Shown here: positions 27,230 to 39,427 of the stretch, piece by piece
How positions within the stretch are numbered: position 1 is the first letter of the stretch
Layout: each line of letters begins with the position of its first letter
Assembly (NCBI GenBank): GCA_034509925.1
Contig: CM067527.1
Span: forward strand, 9,491,001 to 9,555,000
Source of the DNA: Hirudinaria manillensis
Lineage: Eukaryota > Annelida > Clitellata > Hirudinida > Hirudinidae
DNA length: 64,000 nucleotides
Reading direction: 5' to 3'
The notes under the pieces: model-generated
What the model saw: the letters and a program-made list of their open reading frames with translations, nothing else
What the model was told of the DNA's origin: nothing
The model's database searches: none
Position numbers and translations under genes: made by a program

Positions 27230-30200
27230 ATGAACGACACGTGTGAGCCAGCTTCTGATCGTTCTCATTCCAACATCGAAGAATTTTATGCCGGAAAATC
27301 CGTCTTCATTACCGGTGCATCGGGATACATTGGGAAGCAAGTCTTGGAAAAGTTATTATGGTCGTGCGGTCGGGTCAAAGCCATCTATGTCCTGATGAGG
27401 TCGAGCAAGAGACACTCGGCCAAGGAACGCCTCGGACTTATATTCAGTTCTCAAGTAAAATCATTTTTAGAAAACTATTATAAAAGTTGTGGAATCGCAT
27501 TTTTACGTTAAAAAATATTTGTCAATGCTTTCAATGTTTTACAAACATTTATCAGTTGAAATGCTATCAAATCTATAATTATTAAAAATAATTTTATTAA
27601 GTAAAATATATTGTAATTGTTCATTTTTTAAGTAATGTGTTTTAAGTTTTTAAGAGAATGCTATATTATGCAGGTTTTAATAATTTAAAATGCTTGATTG
27701 AAGAAGAAAATGATTGAAAATGTGGCATTATTTTATACTTTATTTTTAAGAGAAGCAAATTGTTGTGCTTTGGAATGAATTTGAAATTAAATGGTTTAGT
27801 TCTGTTATCTATTTTAACAGATGGTAACAGATATATTTTGTAATAAAACGTGCAAATTTGGAGCTGAAAACAATTTAACAATTTAACATAAATAAAACAT
27901 TTTTGACTTCAAATTCAGTTTATTTACAATAAAAGAGAAATTATTTTAAATTGTTCAGAACATTTGAGGACAAGTGAACTTACTCTAAAAAAAACTTATC
28001 AACTTATCAGCTAAGTTTTTTACAGCAAAAGATTTTGATAAGCAATAAAACAACGTTTGTCCGATAATCACGTTGATAGTATATAGTCTCTCGGATAAAA
28101 AAAAGAAACAATCCCTTTGGCAGTTATTCCACAGAGTGTCTGAATTCGATCGGGAGATTTTGGATCGGGTTCACGTCGTGGAGGGGGACATTTCCAAACC
28201 ACACCTCGGCCTCAGGGACTCCGACGTTCGGAAGTTGATCGAAGAGGTTGACGTAGTCCTACACCTTGCAGCCACTGTCAGCTTCAATGAGCCCATGAAG
28301 TTGGTTGTTGTTGTTGTTTGTTATTGTTGTTGTTGTTGATATAATTGGTGTTGCTCCTTCATGATATGCCTTTTGTTTCATTGAGATTTTTAATCGATAT
28401 TGTTCTCTGGTGATAATTTTATGCGATTGTTGTAAATTGTGACAAATTTGCTGTTTATAAATAAATAATTCTAATAATATTGAGTTATTTACTGCTTAAA
28501 GCCTGGCATACAAAATAACATCTTGGTAACATCTTTCTAAGATGGCAATGGCCTTATTTAATGTCAATACGACCAACTGCATCTGTAACACTTAATGCAG
28601 ATATTGATAGTTGATAGTTGTATCTTTTTGTTAAAATGGTCCTCAATAATGTCAGAGCTTTAAAGATAATTGGTGTGCAATTGTTTAGAATTTGTTGCTA
28701 TAAAAAGTGTTTGAATTGACGATTGCAGGGTTGCTGTCAGTCTCAACATTGTGGGGTTGCAATCAATGTTGGACCTGTGCAAAAAGATGCAACATTTGGA
28801 GGTTGACTTTTGGTTCAATCAATTTTCAATTGCTTAACTAATACTTCTAATAATACAATAATAATTAATAATTTATAATAAATTAATAAAGTAATAAAAA
28901 TAATTAATAATTAATTAATTGTTAAGACAACTTGATTAATTCTCATCTCAGCAAGTTTTTGATTTCCAAATTAATTGAATCAAATGTCTGCATTTGGGTG
29001 CTGAAATGTGTAAATCAATTTCTCATTTAATTTTGATTGTTATTATATTTTATTATATTTATATATATATTATATATTATTATATTATATTATATATTTA
29101 TATATATTATTATATTTTATTACTGATTGTTTATGAAAACTGGTCTGATGCTACTTGTTTTTTTTTGTAAATTTCCTATTGTTATATTGCACTGGTTCAG
29201 TGGACAATTAATTATTAAACCATTTACTAGAAAATATTATTTTATTTTATTGTTCTTTATTTTTATTTCTATTGTTGTCATCCTGGAGGTCTGACAATTA
29301 GCAGCAGACGATTGCCAGAAATGCAAATAATATTCTTTCTCATCTGATTACAAATATGAATTATGTTCCTGAATAAGGTTAACTTGGTTAACAGTTGGTT
29401 TTGCAAAATAAATGAATGTGTGGATATCCTGTTAGAAAAATATCTATATTTAATAAAGATAACTTTATTATCTGACCAATTTATTTCTGGAACAAATTAT
29501 ATGGTGACAATTCTTGTTGTGACTGTAGTTATGCTTGGTTTGCACTTAATAATTAGTAATGCATCAGTCATTATACACCTTTATTTATGTTATTAAGCAG
29601 GACTCCAGTGCTAGAACTGCTATTTACATTGGAAGCAGTAGTGCCAATGCATGCCAAAATTTATGTAGTTTTCCACTGTCAATATTAATAAATTAATATT
29701 TGAGAAATTATAAGCCAAATCATTTAATGAGATGAATGAATGAATGAAAGATAAACCATTGTTTACAATTCATTGTTTGTTTACAATTCAACGCAGGCCA
29801 TGGTTCACGTGTCCACGGCTTACTCCAACTGCACCAGGAATCACATCGATGAAATGGTTTACAAGCCACCTGTTCATCACAGGCAGATCCTTGACGTCTC
29901 TCAGTGAGTTTAAAATTAAGAGATTTAAAGATTTAAATCGCTTTAAATTTTAATTAAATTTTAAATTTAAACTTTAAATTGCTGATTTTGTGTAACATTT
30001 TTCCTTCATGGTACCTAAGACCACCCAGTAGTCATTCATGTGACCATTTATGTGGCGCTCATCCAGAGAATGCATGTGGCTTGCAAGCTTTCAACTCTTG
30101 ACATAATCATCCTACGACAAATGTTTAACAAACCTACAGGCTGTTCTTTGCTCCTCACTGTGGGATGATTGGAGTGCAATTAAGCGATTATCTTAAATTG

Positions 30201-33200
30201 TGTTAATGACAAAGTTAATAAGGATTACTTTAATTGCTTAACCAATTTGAGGTAATTTTCCAAACAAGTATTATAATTATAAGTATTATAATTATAAGTA
30301 TTATAATTATAAGTATTATAATTATAAGTATTATAATACTTATAATTACAAGTATTATAATTATAAGTATTATAATTACAAGTATTATAATTATAAGTAT
30401 TATAAGTATAAGTATTATAAGTATTAAACAAAAGCTTACAGGTTCATGTAGCTGTCCACAGAGACATTTTTAAGGCATTTTAAAGTAGAACTTATTTGCA
30501 GTAGCGTCTTAGATGTCTGTTGTTGTTGTACTTTAACCTGGTTGGAGGAATTTTTTCTTAGCACTCCATCAACTTTTGTTTTCAAATTATCACTTCCTCT
30601 GAAACCCCTGCTAAGAGGAGTTGGATTTTAATTATGGCAGTTCCTTTGTTGATTTTTGTGATGTTATCTAATATTCTAATACTTTGAATTTCACTCCTTT
30701 GCATTTGAATCGATCTAAATTTTTTTAATTTCTAAATCATGGTTTCGCATTTTGACGACGTCCGATTATGAGTCATCACTTTAAACCACGTCGTGCTTTG
30801 CGACGTTTGCATCCGTTAATGAATTGAAAGCTTTGCTTAATTGTGGTTAATGAGATCCATTTAAGGAATCAAATATTTTTAAAGCTTGTAAAAAAGATTT
30901 TCATGCAAAGCAGGATGTTAAGCAATTGCTTCGAATTGGGATGAACAAGGATGTTTATAGTCTGTTTTATTCTTTTAATTATTCATTTAGTAATAATCTA
31001 ATCTATATAAATAAAGATGCAATGCATGTTTGTATCATGTAAATGTTCTCTGAAAGTACTTAACCAATTGCTTTGAAATTTTGACACAACATAGTGCTCG
31101 ATTAGAGGAGTGTTTTTGTGTAGGTTTCATATATATGCCACAACTTATATCATATAAAAATACGCTTTTTTCGAAAATCCTGCAACGCACCTCTAGTTTC
31201 TAATATATCAAGATTCATTCGTCATTAACTTATTATCAAGTACAGATTAAATTCTTCACATTTAAGTGTATTTTGAATTAATTATTGAATTAATTGTTGA
31301 TTAATTGTTGATTTATTGTGCCTAAAGTTGAAAACCAAAACTTAATATCGGAAATCAATTGCAGGACCATCTGCTTGACCCTTTTTTTTTGAATAAAATT
31401 TGGTTGCTGACAAATTATTCATTCATTTAATCAGTCGGTCAATCAATCAATCAATCAATCAATCAGTAATGGAAGGGGGGGGGGTAGTTTAGTTCATAAA
31501 TGTCAAGACTTTGGTTTTTGTCTTGAAATGTATCAATTAATAATAATATTATTATTACTATTACTACTGTTATTATATTACTATTATTATTAATAATAAC
31601 AATAATATGTTGCTAGAAGCTTTACTAAGAATTTATTAACAATACTAATTATAACTTTTTTATACAGGAGACATCGACCCATAAGTGGCTAGCTTCAGTT
31701 TAAACTGCCAGTAATGTTTACATTTATTACACAAAGATTTATTATTTAAAGAATTTTTTTCGATATTTTTTTTATGTTATTCATAAGTTTTAAAAAAATG
31801 TAATTCTGTCCAAAAAAAAATTAAGATTGCTTTGAGGTTTGATATGGGTTAAGTGGAACAATTGATTCTTCTAAAACTGACCTTTGAGATCTTGAAATAA
31901 ATGCATAATATTAATTATAATATTAATGAAATAAATATGTAATATTTTAATATTAATGAAATAAATGTGTAATATTATGATATTAATTAAATAAATGTAT
32001 AATATTAATGAAATAAATGTATAATATCATGATATTAATGAAATAAATGTATAATATCATAATATTAATGAAATAAATGTATAATACTATGTGATGATGA
32101 TGGATGACTGGGCTCATGATAAATGATAATGTATCATTGTGGACTGCAATCAGAGGAGCTAGTTGTGATAATCGCATTATTGATAGCATGACCTCAAAGA
32201 CCCGATTAGGTTGACTATGTTTATTGTGAATGGATCATGTGGGTGTCTTTTTTCCCATTGCTCATAATTATTTAATAAATACATGTAATTATTTGAATAT
32301 TAATGAATTAACATGATTAAAATATTAATAAGCTTGTTATTGACTGGTGGTTATAATAACCATTTTTAACTTTTTGGTCAGATCACAAAAGAGTCAATGC
32401 ATTACAAAAGGGTTTACATTAATCATGACATTTTAAAGCTCTCTATTTGACATATTTTGATGTCACACTTGGATTAGTTTGTTAAAACCATGTTGCAAAA
32501 TTGTTATTTGTTGATTAGATTCAACTTGTTCCTTGCTCGAATCTCTGAGTATTAATGAAGAGACTTTGATGAGAAAATCATTCAAGAAAGACCTCAAAGT
32601 GTTCCAATCAATCTTTTTCTGCCACATTTCCTCATATGTGGAACTGACAGACCACACCCCTAGTTTTACAATCTCACCATTTTATTAAAATATAAAATGG
32701 TATTAAAAATTAATTCACAATAAACTTCTTTTTTTTTATTACTATCTTCTTTTCATTAAAAGCATAAAATCATTTGCTATAATTACAATTACAAATAATA
32801 ATTTATTAAATTATTAAATCTGGGTTGTAATTAATAGCAGCACTTGTAAAAGCTCTCAAACATCCTCCTTTTGAGACTTTGATTGGGTGCTTTGAAGGTC
32901 GTATCATCTGAAGGTCATCATTTGGACTTTTTGCACTTTTATGTGATCTTGAAAAGGGACCCACTAAAAAAAGATTCTCCTTAAAAATGTATTAAATAAT
33001 AATAATATTTATTATTTAATAATATATATAATAATATTATTATTAAATAATAAATATTAATTATATCAAATAATAATATTATTATCATTGTTGTTATTAT
33101 TTGTTTATAAAATGTTTTTATTATTATTATTATATTACTATCTTAGTAAAAATGTTTGGTATGTCTAATTTGCACTCGGTGTGCATTACGAGATCATTCT

Positions 33201-36200
33201 AATGATTTTTTTTGACCTTTTGATTTCATTTTTAGCTTTTAATTCCATGATTTGTTTATTTCTTAATTAATTTATTATTTCTTAATAAATTAACTTTTTG
33301 ACGTAATTTTGTGCAATGTCATTTGACTGTTATTGTTAATAAATTATAATTTTAAATTTTATTCAAAATTTCTGAGAGTCTCTTGACTCTTAACTGATAC
33401 ATCAAGTGTTGTATGTGACACGGTTTCTAATTAATTGTCTGAGGTCTTTGTATTTTAACCAGCCATTACACCAGTAATGTTATTAATTATTAATATTTAT
33501 TAATTTATTAGTAAATAATCGAGTAAGCAATCAAGACTTTTCTCTCGACAGGTGGATGTCAGACGAGATGTTCCAGGCCATAACCCCGATGATGTTGGAG
33601 AAGCATCCAAACACGTACACGTTCACGAAGGCCGTGGCAGAGAATTTATTGGCAGAGGAGAGAGGATCGGTCCCTGTGGCCATCTTCAGGCCTTCCATAG
33701 TCACAGCCTCTTTTCAAGAACCTTTCCCTGTGGGTTATTGACTGATTTTTTAAAATTATTATTAACAAATTATTTATTTACAATATTCCTTTTGATGGAG
33801 TGGAGAAGAAGAAATTGATTATTGATGGTTAATATCATTATCATCATCATCGTCGTCGTCATCATCATATGTTGTCATGTTATTGATGTTACTTTTTAAA
33901 CGACTTGTTGTTTCATTGTTGTTAGGGCTGGGTAGACACGTTGAACGGAGCTACAGGAGTCATCACAGCTGTGAGTTGTTATTGTTGTTGTTGCTGTTGT
34001 TGTTGTTGTTATCGTCGTAACAAGTACTTGCCATAATTTGGTGAACGATGTTGTTATTGCCTCAAGAGATGCACTGCCATTTAATTTATTCGTTAATTTA
34101 TCATAATTAATTTATTATAATTATTCATTTAAAAAAGAATTCCAAACAAATCAACATCCTAGATAATTTAAATTATTCATTCTTCATTTGCATCACCTTC
34201 ACCTACGACAATCTTTCCATCTGTACCCGCCTATACGAGTAAATTATCATAATTTATTCGACCGACTCTAACCTCCGACGACCTCGCGCGACCTTCAGAT
34301 CGGCAGCGGGTTCGTGAAGTCCGTTTACGGGGGCGTCGACGTGCCAGCCGACTTGGTCCCCGTGGATCTCGTGGCGAACTCCATCATCTCCGTCGCGTGG
34401 CACGTCGCGACCGATAAAAGGTTTTCTTATCGTTCGAGTTTTCTGTCATCCATTTGTTTAATGTTTATTTAACTCGATTTACAGTATTTAAGAGTTGAAA
34501 TTGGTTTAATTAATTCTTGTTAGCGATTTGTAACATTTTTAAAATTGCTGTCGTGACTGAATGCAATGCAATGCATTGAAAGGCTGTCCTAATCCTACGT
34601 GTTGATATGCTGTTTATTAATTCTATTTAAGTTTATTTTTTTTTTAAATATGATTTTTTTTAGTGTCATGTCTTATATACTATCATACACTATCACATAA
34701 AGGATGTAAGTGTTGGAACAACCCTTGCATACCATCACAGTTAATAATTAGTCGTTATGTTATTTTATTTATTTATTTGTTTATTTATTTCTTTATTTGC
34801 AGTCTTACGTCAAAAGAGGTTCCCGTTTACAATTTCACATCTGGTTCCAAGAGACCATTGACTTGGGGAGAAGTTGGTAAGGAAGTCATTCATTCGTTCG
34901 TTCATTCGTTCATTTATTTATTTGTTTTTTACTTTAAAATTCTTAATTCTTGTCTTCTCAGAACTATCCAGGGTGACATTTTTGTTTGTTTGTCGAGATT
35001 TGAATCTAGTTTTTGTTCTTTGCTTTCGTTCAAATGTTCTTTGGTCGCGTTCTTTTTATGTCGACAGCTATTATTAAATTCATGATTTATTTGATTTGAC
35101 ATCAAAGCACATCATCGAGAAACATCCGTGACGTGATTGTCGACCTACGTCATCGACTTACGTCATCGACTGCGTCATCTCCGTACCGTCATAGTTGTCA
35201 TCGTCTAAAGGTATCATTATCATAATCGTGCATCCTAACAGGTGCCCTTCTGACTGACACGCTCAGGAGATTCCCCTTAGACAATCCCACATCTATCCCA
35301 AAGGCCTTCATGACTTATAATAGGTGAATTAATTTGAGGAATTAATGTTATTATTCTTGGTTATTACTAATCAATCACTTCTTATTACATGTTTTCATTG
35401 AAGTTTAAATTTATGATTGTTTGATTAATTTCATAATATAATTATATTATATTTTTATAATTTGTCGTTGCAATTGATTGATAATTATTTTAATCAATAT
35501 CATCAAAGGTTGGCCCACACCTACATCCTTCACATTGAAATATTCATCAGACTAATGACTATTGACTTCTTGAAGAAAATGTTTGGACAAAAGTCCAGGT
35601 GAGCAAAGTTTAGAGTTGTAAACTTTAGTTCCATATGCCAAACTGACCCTAAGGTCTTGTGTTCAAGACCTGCTTAGAAATCAAGGGTTACCATCATCAT
35701 TATCATCATGATCACTAATTAACAGGTTGCTGAGAATTCACAGCAATGTGGTGAAGCTGATGAGCCTCATGGAGTATTTTACATCTCACGGATGGACCTG
35801 GTCCAACAACAACATCAACAAACTCATTGACTCCATGTCAGAACATGACAAACAGGTTCCCATCAATTCGTTTACTTCAGTGATGGACAGAAAGTCTTCC
35901 ATGTTGATGTTCGTTCGTTCGTTTAATGTTTCCCTTTTTTGTTGTTGATGGTTTAGTTGTTCAACATGGACCTAAAAAGAGTCAACTGGACCACGTACTT
36001 TGAGTCGTACTGCATTGGCATTCGCCAGTACACTCTCCATCAGGACTTGAAGTCACTGCCCAATGCAAGGAAGGCACTCAAATGGTGAATCTTGCTCTGA
36101 ATTCCGTTCTTGGAAATGTCTCAAAAAGTGTTGAGTTCAAAATGCAAGAGCTCGGCAAAGGCCTCTTCTTTAAATTAATTAAGTACACTGTAGTTGTGTC

Positions 36201-36490
36201 AGTTTATGGATCTCCTTCCACTGTTTAATCATCCTCACTCAGTCTGGGAAAGACCTTTACCTACTTTCTTTAAATCCTATGTTATCATTTTCATGTCTTA
36301 GTAAATAAGATTATTGCATTCCTCTCTCTTCAGGATTACACTGGCTCGTCGTCTGATGGTATTGGCTTCCGTGTTCCTGATGTTCAGGTTGGTGGTTCCA
36401 AAATTCGAGATGTCTCAGAGGCTCTGGAAGTTCTTCGTCTCCTTCTTCGGGATCTTCTTGCTCAAGATGCCGAAGCTTTTCAAGGCCTGA
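27230..36490 (+). CDS. Fatty acyl-CoA reductase (FAR family), complete
   Basis: This enzyme reduces long-chain fatty acyl-CoA to fatty alcohol using NADPH, for wax esters and ether lipids, usually at peroxisomal or ER membranes. Thirteen exons join in phase: 27230-27454, 28124-28299, 28729-28801, 29797-29903, 33552-33729, 33926-33970, 34299-34420, 34803-34876, 35242-35323, 35509-35598, 35726-35855, 35957-36084, 36334-36490. They give 528 residues, typical for the family at about 515. The Rossmann motif ITGASGYIGKQVLEKLL lies at residues 27-43. VVLHLAATVSFNEPMK is the NAD-binding-4 segment, and HVSTAYSNC follows. The catalytic YxxxK is YTFTK at residues 216-220. IFRPSIVTASFQEPFPGWVD is family-specific. 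The C-terminal part (HYSI-like sterile domain, LHQDLKSLPNARKALKW) ends with hydrophobic segments LMVLASVFLMFRLVV and FFVSFFGIFLL, likely membrane anchors. Intron 4 is 3.6 kb and repeat-filled. I cannot tell FAR1 from other paralogues. Confidence 0.95.
30266..30430. repeat. 15-bp minisatellite in FAR intron 4
   Basis: About eleven copies of a 15-bp unit close to TATAAGTATTATAAT, some with C for T. Its partial self-complementarity (TATAAT/ATTATA) means the array could fold into hairpins. It is wholly intronic. Confidence 0.85.
31001..31205. mobile_element. Probable diverged non-autonomous dispersed repeat in FAR intron 4
   Basis: The block beginning ATCTATATAAATAAAGATG, continuing with GTTTGTATCATGTAAATG and ACCAATTGCTTTGAAATTTT and then GTGTAGGTTTCATA, has the layout of a class of invertebrate dispersed repeats often attributed to Helitron-type or similar non-autonomous elements. 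I see no terminal repeats or coding content. Assignment is by remembered pattern only. Confidence 0.35.
31900..32092. repeat. AT-rich tandem repeat of about 31 bp in FAR intron 4
   Basis: Around five or six imperfect copies of a unit close to TATTAATGAAATAAATGTAT followed by AATATCATGA. Copies differ by single substitutions and small length changes. It is non-coding. Confidence 0.75.
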
Positions 36491-37317
36491 TCGCAAAGCT
36501 CGGCCATTTCCGGTTCATCGTCCAAACTAATTCGTTATAATTAATTATTTTATAATCGACCTGTTTTTGACTACCATGCAGATGAGAATCATTTGGTATC
36601 CTATTTTGTTGACATTTTTTGACATCTCGACGAGCCTTTTCCCCACGATCGTGTCTTTTAAAAGTGAAAAATTGTTTTTTTGATGATCACGAGAGACCAC
36701 GGAGCGATTTTGTTACTAAAGATGGGAGTTAGTTTTGTTTTCTCTTTGTCTCTCGTTCTGGCCGTTGCAGTCTGCCGTTGACACGATGCTTCTCAAAGTT
36801 ATTAAATATTTTCATAAACTACTTTCAATTTACGAAATTATTTTATTAGAATTTTGAAGTTAGATGATAACTCGTTAAAACTCAAAAGAAATTTTGTTTC
36901 AAAAAGATATAAAATATTGAAAATATTTATCCATTAATTTAATTTCCTGAGGAAATCGTTTCGTATATTACACGTTTTCAAGTTGCAGAGATTTAGCAGC
37001 TCAAAATTTAGCTGATGGATTTATGCGTCTCCATTTGTTTTCCTTGGAATGTTTCGATTGTTGTCTCTTGTTTGTTTATGTTTGTGCTGTCACAACATTA
37101 AACAACTAATGAGTGTTGGTTTTGAATAAAGGAGAGGTTGCAATTCCAAGGGTTGTTCAAGGGTCTTGCTTTTTATCAAACATGAGAATTTCTGAGCTAA
37201 AATGAATAAAATCAAACAATTTTTAGCCTCATTAACATCTTAACGGAAGCATCCCAAAAACTCTTCCAAATTATGAAATTCCTCAAAAGATTTTATTATA
37301 ATGAGTGCTGCAATCCA
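36491..37317. other. FAR 3' region
   Basis: This stretch follows the FAR stop codon and probably contains its 3' UTR, with an AATAAA at 37124-37129. It otherwise holds AT-rich sequence with no ORF or repeat that I can support. Confidence 0.5.
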
Positions 37318-37350
37318 TTTATTCTCTAAAGATATAATGAGAAAAAACAA

Positions 37351-37959
37351 TCAATCTAAAGGTTCCAATTTCACTTGCATGTCATGTGTTGTGGGATAAT
37401 TACAATGCTCATGGTATTCTGAGTTTGGGGAGTATTGAAATGTGATTAGGGGGAGATCATCCACGAAAAGCTTGTTTCTTGACATGGCCCGCTGGAGTCT
37501 GTCCTTTGCAAGCCTGATTTTTCGTTCCTCTTCGGTTTCGTTGGCTCTCAAAGCGGCCTGTCTCATCCGGTCGCTTTCCAATCTGACCTTCCTTTCCTCT
37601 TCAGTTTCATTGGCTCTTGAAGCAGCCTGTCTGATCCTGTCATTCTCCAGCCTGATTCTTCTTTTTTCTGCTGACTCATTAGCTCTTGACATAGCTTGTC
37701 TGATTCTATCATTTTCGAGTCGTATTCTTCTCTTTTCTTCTGATTCATTAGCTCTTGACAAAGCCTGTCTAATCCTGTCATTCTCAAGTCTGATCCTTCT
37801 TTTCTCTTCTGTTTCGTTGGCTCTCGAAGCAGCACGCCTAATCCTGTCATTTTCTAGCCTTATTCTTCTCTCTTCTTCAGTCTCCAGAGCCCTTTTGATA
37901 CACAACCTTCTAGCATCAGACGACTTTCTTTCTGTGTCAGATCGCTTCTTTGGAGGCAT
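37351..37959 (-). CDS. STPR-repeat protein (six 23-residue repeats)
   Basis: This 202-residue basic protein is built as a 23-residue head, six consecutive 23-residue repeats (residues 24-161) with no gap, and a 41-residue tail. The repeat consensus is close to ANETEEKRRIRLENDRIRQA plus three residues. That is the STPR (score-and-three peptide repeat) motif, a helical double-stranded DNA-binding unit known from silkworm FMBP-1 and vertebrate ZNF821. The tail ends VKLEPLD, which contains a psi-K-x-E sumoylation-type site. An AG acceptor (TTTCTGTAG) lies six bases before the ATG. A candidate upstream exon at 38045-38077 (donor GGG|GTAACA) would read in frame into the ATG (LLEEYAALPGAD), so the true protein may start further upstream. 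On the minus strand AATAAA at about 37318-37323 is a likely polyadenylation signal. Likely a nuclear DNA-binding protein; target unknown. Confidence 0.88.
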   Translation of the reverse strand: MPPKKRSDTERKSSDARRLCIKRALETEEERRIRLENDRIRRAASRANETEEKRRIRLENDRIRQALSRANESEEKRRIRLENDRIRQAMSRANESAEKRRIRLENDRIRQAASRANETEEERKVRLESDRMRQAALRANETEEERKIRLAKDRLQRAMSRNKLFVDDLPLITFQYSPNSEYHEHCNYPTTHDMQVKLEPLD

Positions 37960-38044
37960 GTCTGCCTACAGAAATTGAGGGAGTGAATTCAAAATAATCT
38001 GACAACATTTTTATTACAATAAATAAGTTGCAATATAATGTTAC

Positions 38045-38077
38045 CCCGGGCAGAGCCGCATACTCCTCCAACAATTC
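38045..38077 (-). CDS. Candidate upstream exon of the STPR gene
   Basis: This 33-base segment lies between an AG acceptor (ACTTCACAG) and a GT donor (GGG|GTAACA) on the minus strand. Spliced to the acceptor six bases before the STPR ATG, it reads in frame as LLEEYAALPG then AD-MPPKKR. It may be coding or 5' UTR. Confidence 0.35.
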
Positions 38078-38099
38078 TGTGAAGTAAAAATAAAAAACA

Positions 38100-39427
38100 A
38101 ACAGAAATAAAGCTAAACTAAAAGTAGTAAAAAATTAAGGTACAAATTATAAAGATAACAAAAGTAACCGAATAATAAAATCAAATAGTTTAAATTCTTT
38201 CGATTTTACAAGCATTAAATACGTTAGATTAATTTTTTAAGATTTATTAACTTCAGAAAATATCTGAATTTAAAAAAAAAATTATTTTACTTTGTCATTG
38301 ACTCAAAACATGAAAATTAAGTATTCATAGATTTAATCCTTAATGGGCGAAATTTATCCTCCCCGGTCCACCAATAGCTCCATTGTGCATCATTGCCACA
38401 GTATCGCTTATCTAGCGATTGGTAACACACTCGGGCCAATTCTTGGTTTTGAATAAATAGCTCGCTGCAGCTTCAAATTAAATATAAGGCCCAGTTTGCA
38501 TATATTAAGTAGACGGTGTGAAGAAGCCACTGAGAGTTTTCATGACCGCTGGGATGAAGGTGATCGACATAACAAAGCCAAAGAGAGCCTCGCATAGTCG
38601 AAGTTTGCAGGAAGAATGCAGGTATAGTGCGACATGAAGAAGCTTTCGTAGTCGCTCCAGTCCAGGTAGCAGTGACCGGTATAACAAGGCCAATGAGTGC
38701 CTCTCATAGCCAGCAGTAAATGTTGGGTCCAGAAGGACAAAACCGACAGGGATATTCGGCTGATTGTCGGATGCGGTCCGCCCCCCGAAAAGGCAAGGAG
38801 ATACAAAGGGCCGAAAAGTTTGAAGACGGGGAACTCCTCTGAGAATCCCTGTCGGAGCTCCAAGGCAAAGTAATAAGAAACCTCACTGCATCATTTGGGA
38901 TATGTGGTTCCTTAGCCTCCTGACATTGGGGAAGATTTAGGAATACTTGTAAACTGACCTCTCGGCGAAAATGGCATCGAAGTACAATTTTGCTTGAGGC
39001 TTGAGACGTCAGTGATCTATTTTTTTCTATAACATATGCACATCCCATATTAAAAACCGAGAAGCGAGAAATTCAGACGATGAAATGCAATATTGCTGGG
39101 AAAATTCCATCATTTTGAATTATTTAAAATTATATTTATGAATTATTTATATCTTCAAAGATTTCTTATTAAATTTATTTAAATCAATCGCAATTTCTGC
39201 TTAAGAACACTGTTGGTACGACAGTTGGCGCAAAATTGATTAGAACATTAATTAATTTTCGGATAATTATATTCAAAATCTTTTTTAAGAAGGTCGACGA
39301 GCAACGAAAGGCTGGAGGTATCAATTCCAGTTCTAGAAATAAGGTTTTGAGTTGCTATCTACGGATTAGTCGTATTCATCATTTGAAGTTTCTACCAAAA
39401 TTAAAGATTAAGTCAATTTAACCAAAA
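38100..39427. other. Spacer with a short diverged duplication
   Basis: 38100-38500 and 39050-39427 are AT-rich with nothing supported. 38510-39050 is GC-richer. Within it, about 45 bases at 38563-38610 recur in diverged form (roughly 80% by eye) at 38670-38716, around ATAACAAAGCCAAAGAGAGC versus ATAACAAGGCCAATGAGTGC. Overlapping minus-strand ORFs exist (38505-38693, 38540-38863, 38704-39048) but none shows a domain. They may be relics of a gene or element. Confidence 0.35.

Noticed and set aside
35630..35690. tRNA-like T-loop (GGTCTTGTGTTCAAGACC)
   Set aside because: No acceptor stem, D-arm or anticodon arm could be built around it.
37442..37978. Plus-strand 178-codon ORF opposite the STPR gene
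   Set aside because: It is the reverse-complement shadow of the 69-bp repeats; only the minus strand matches STPR.
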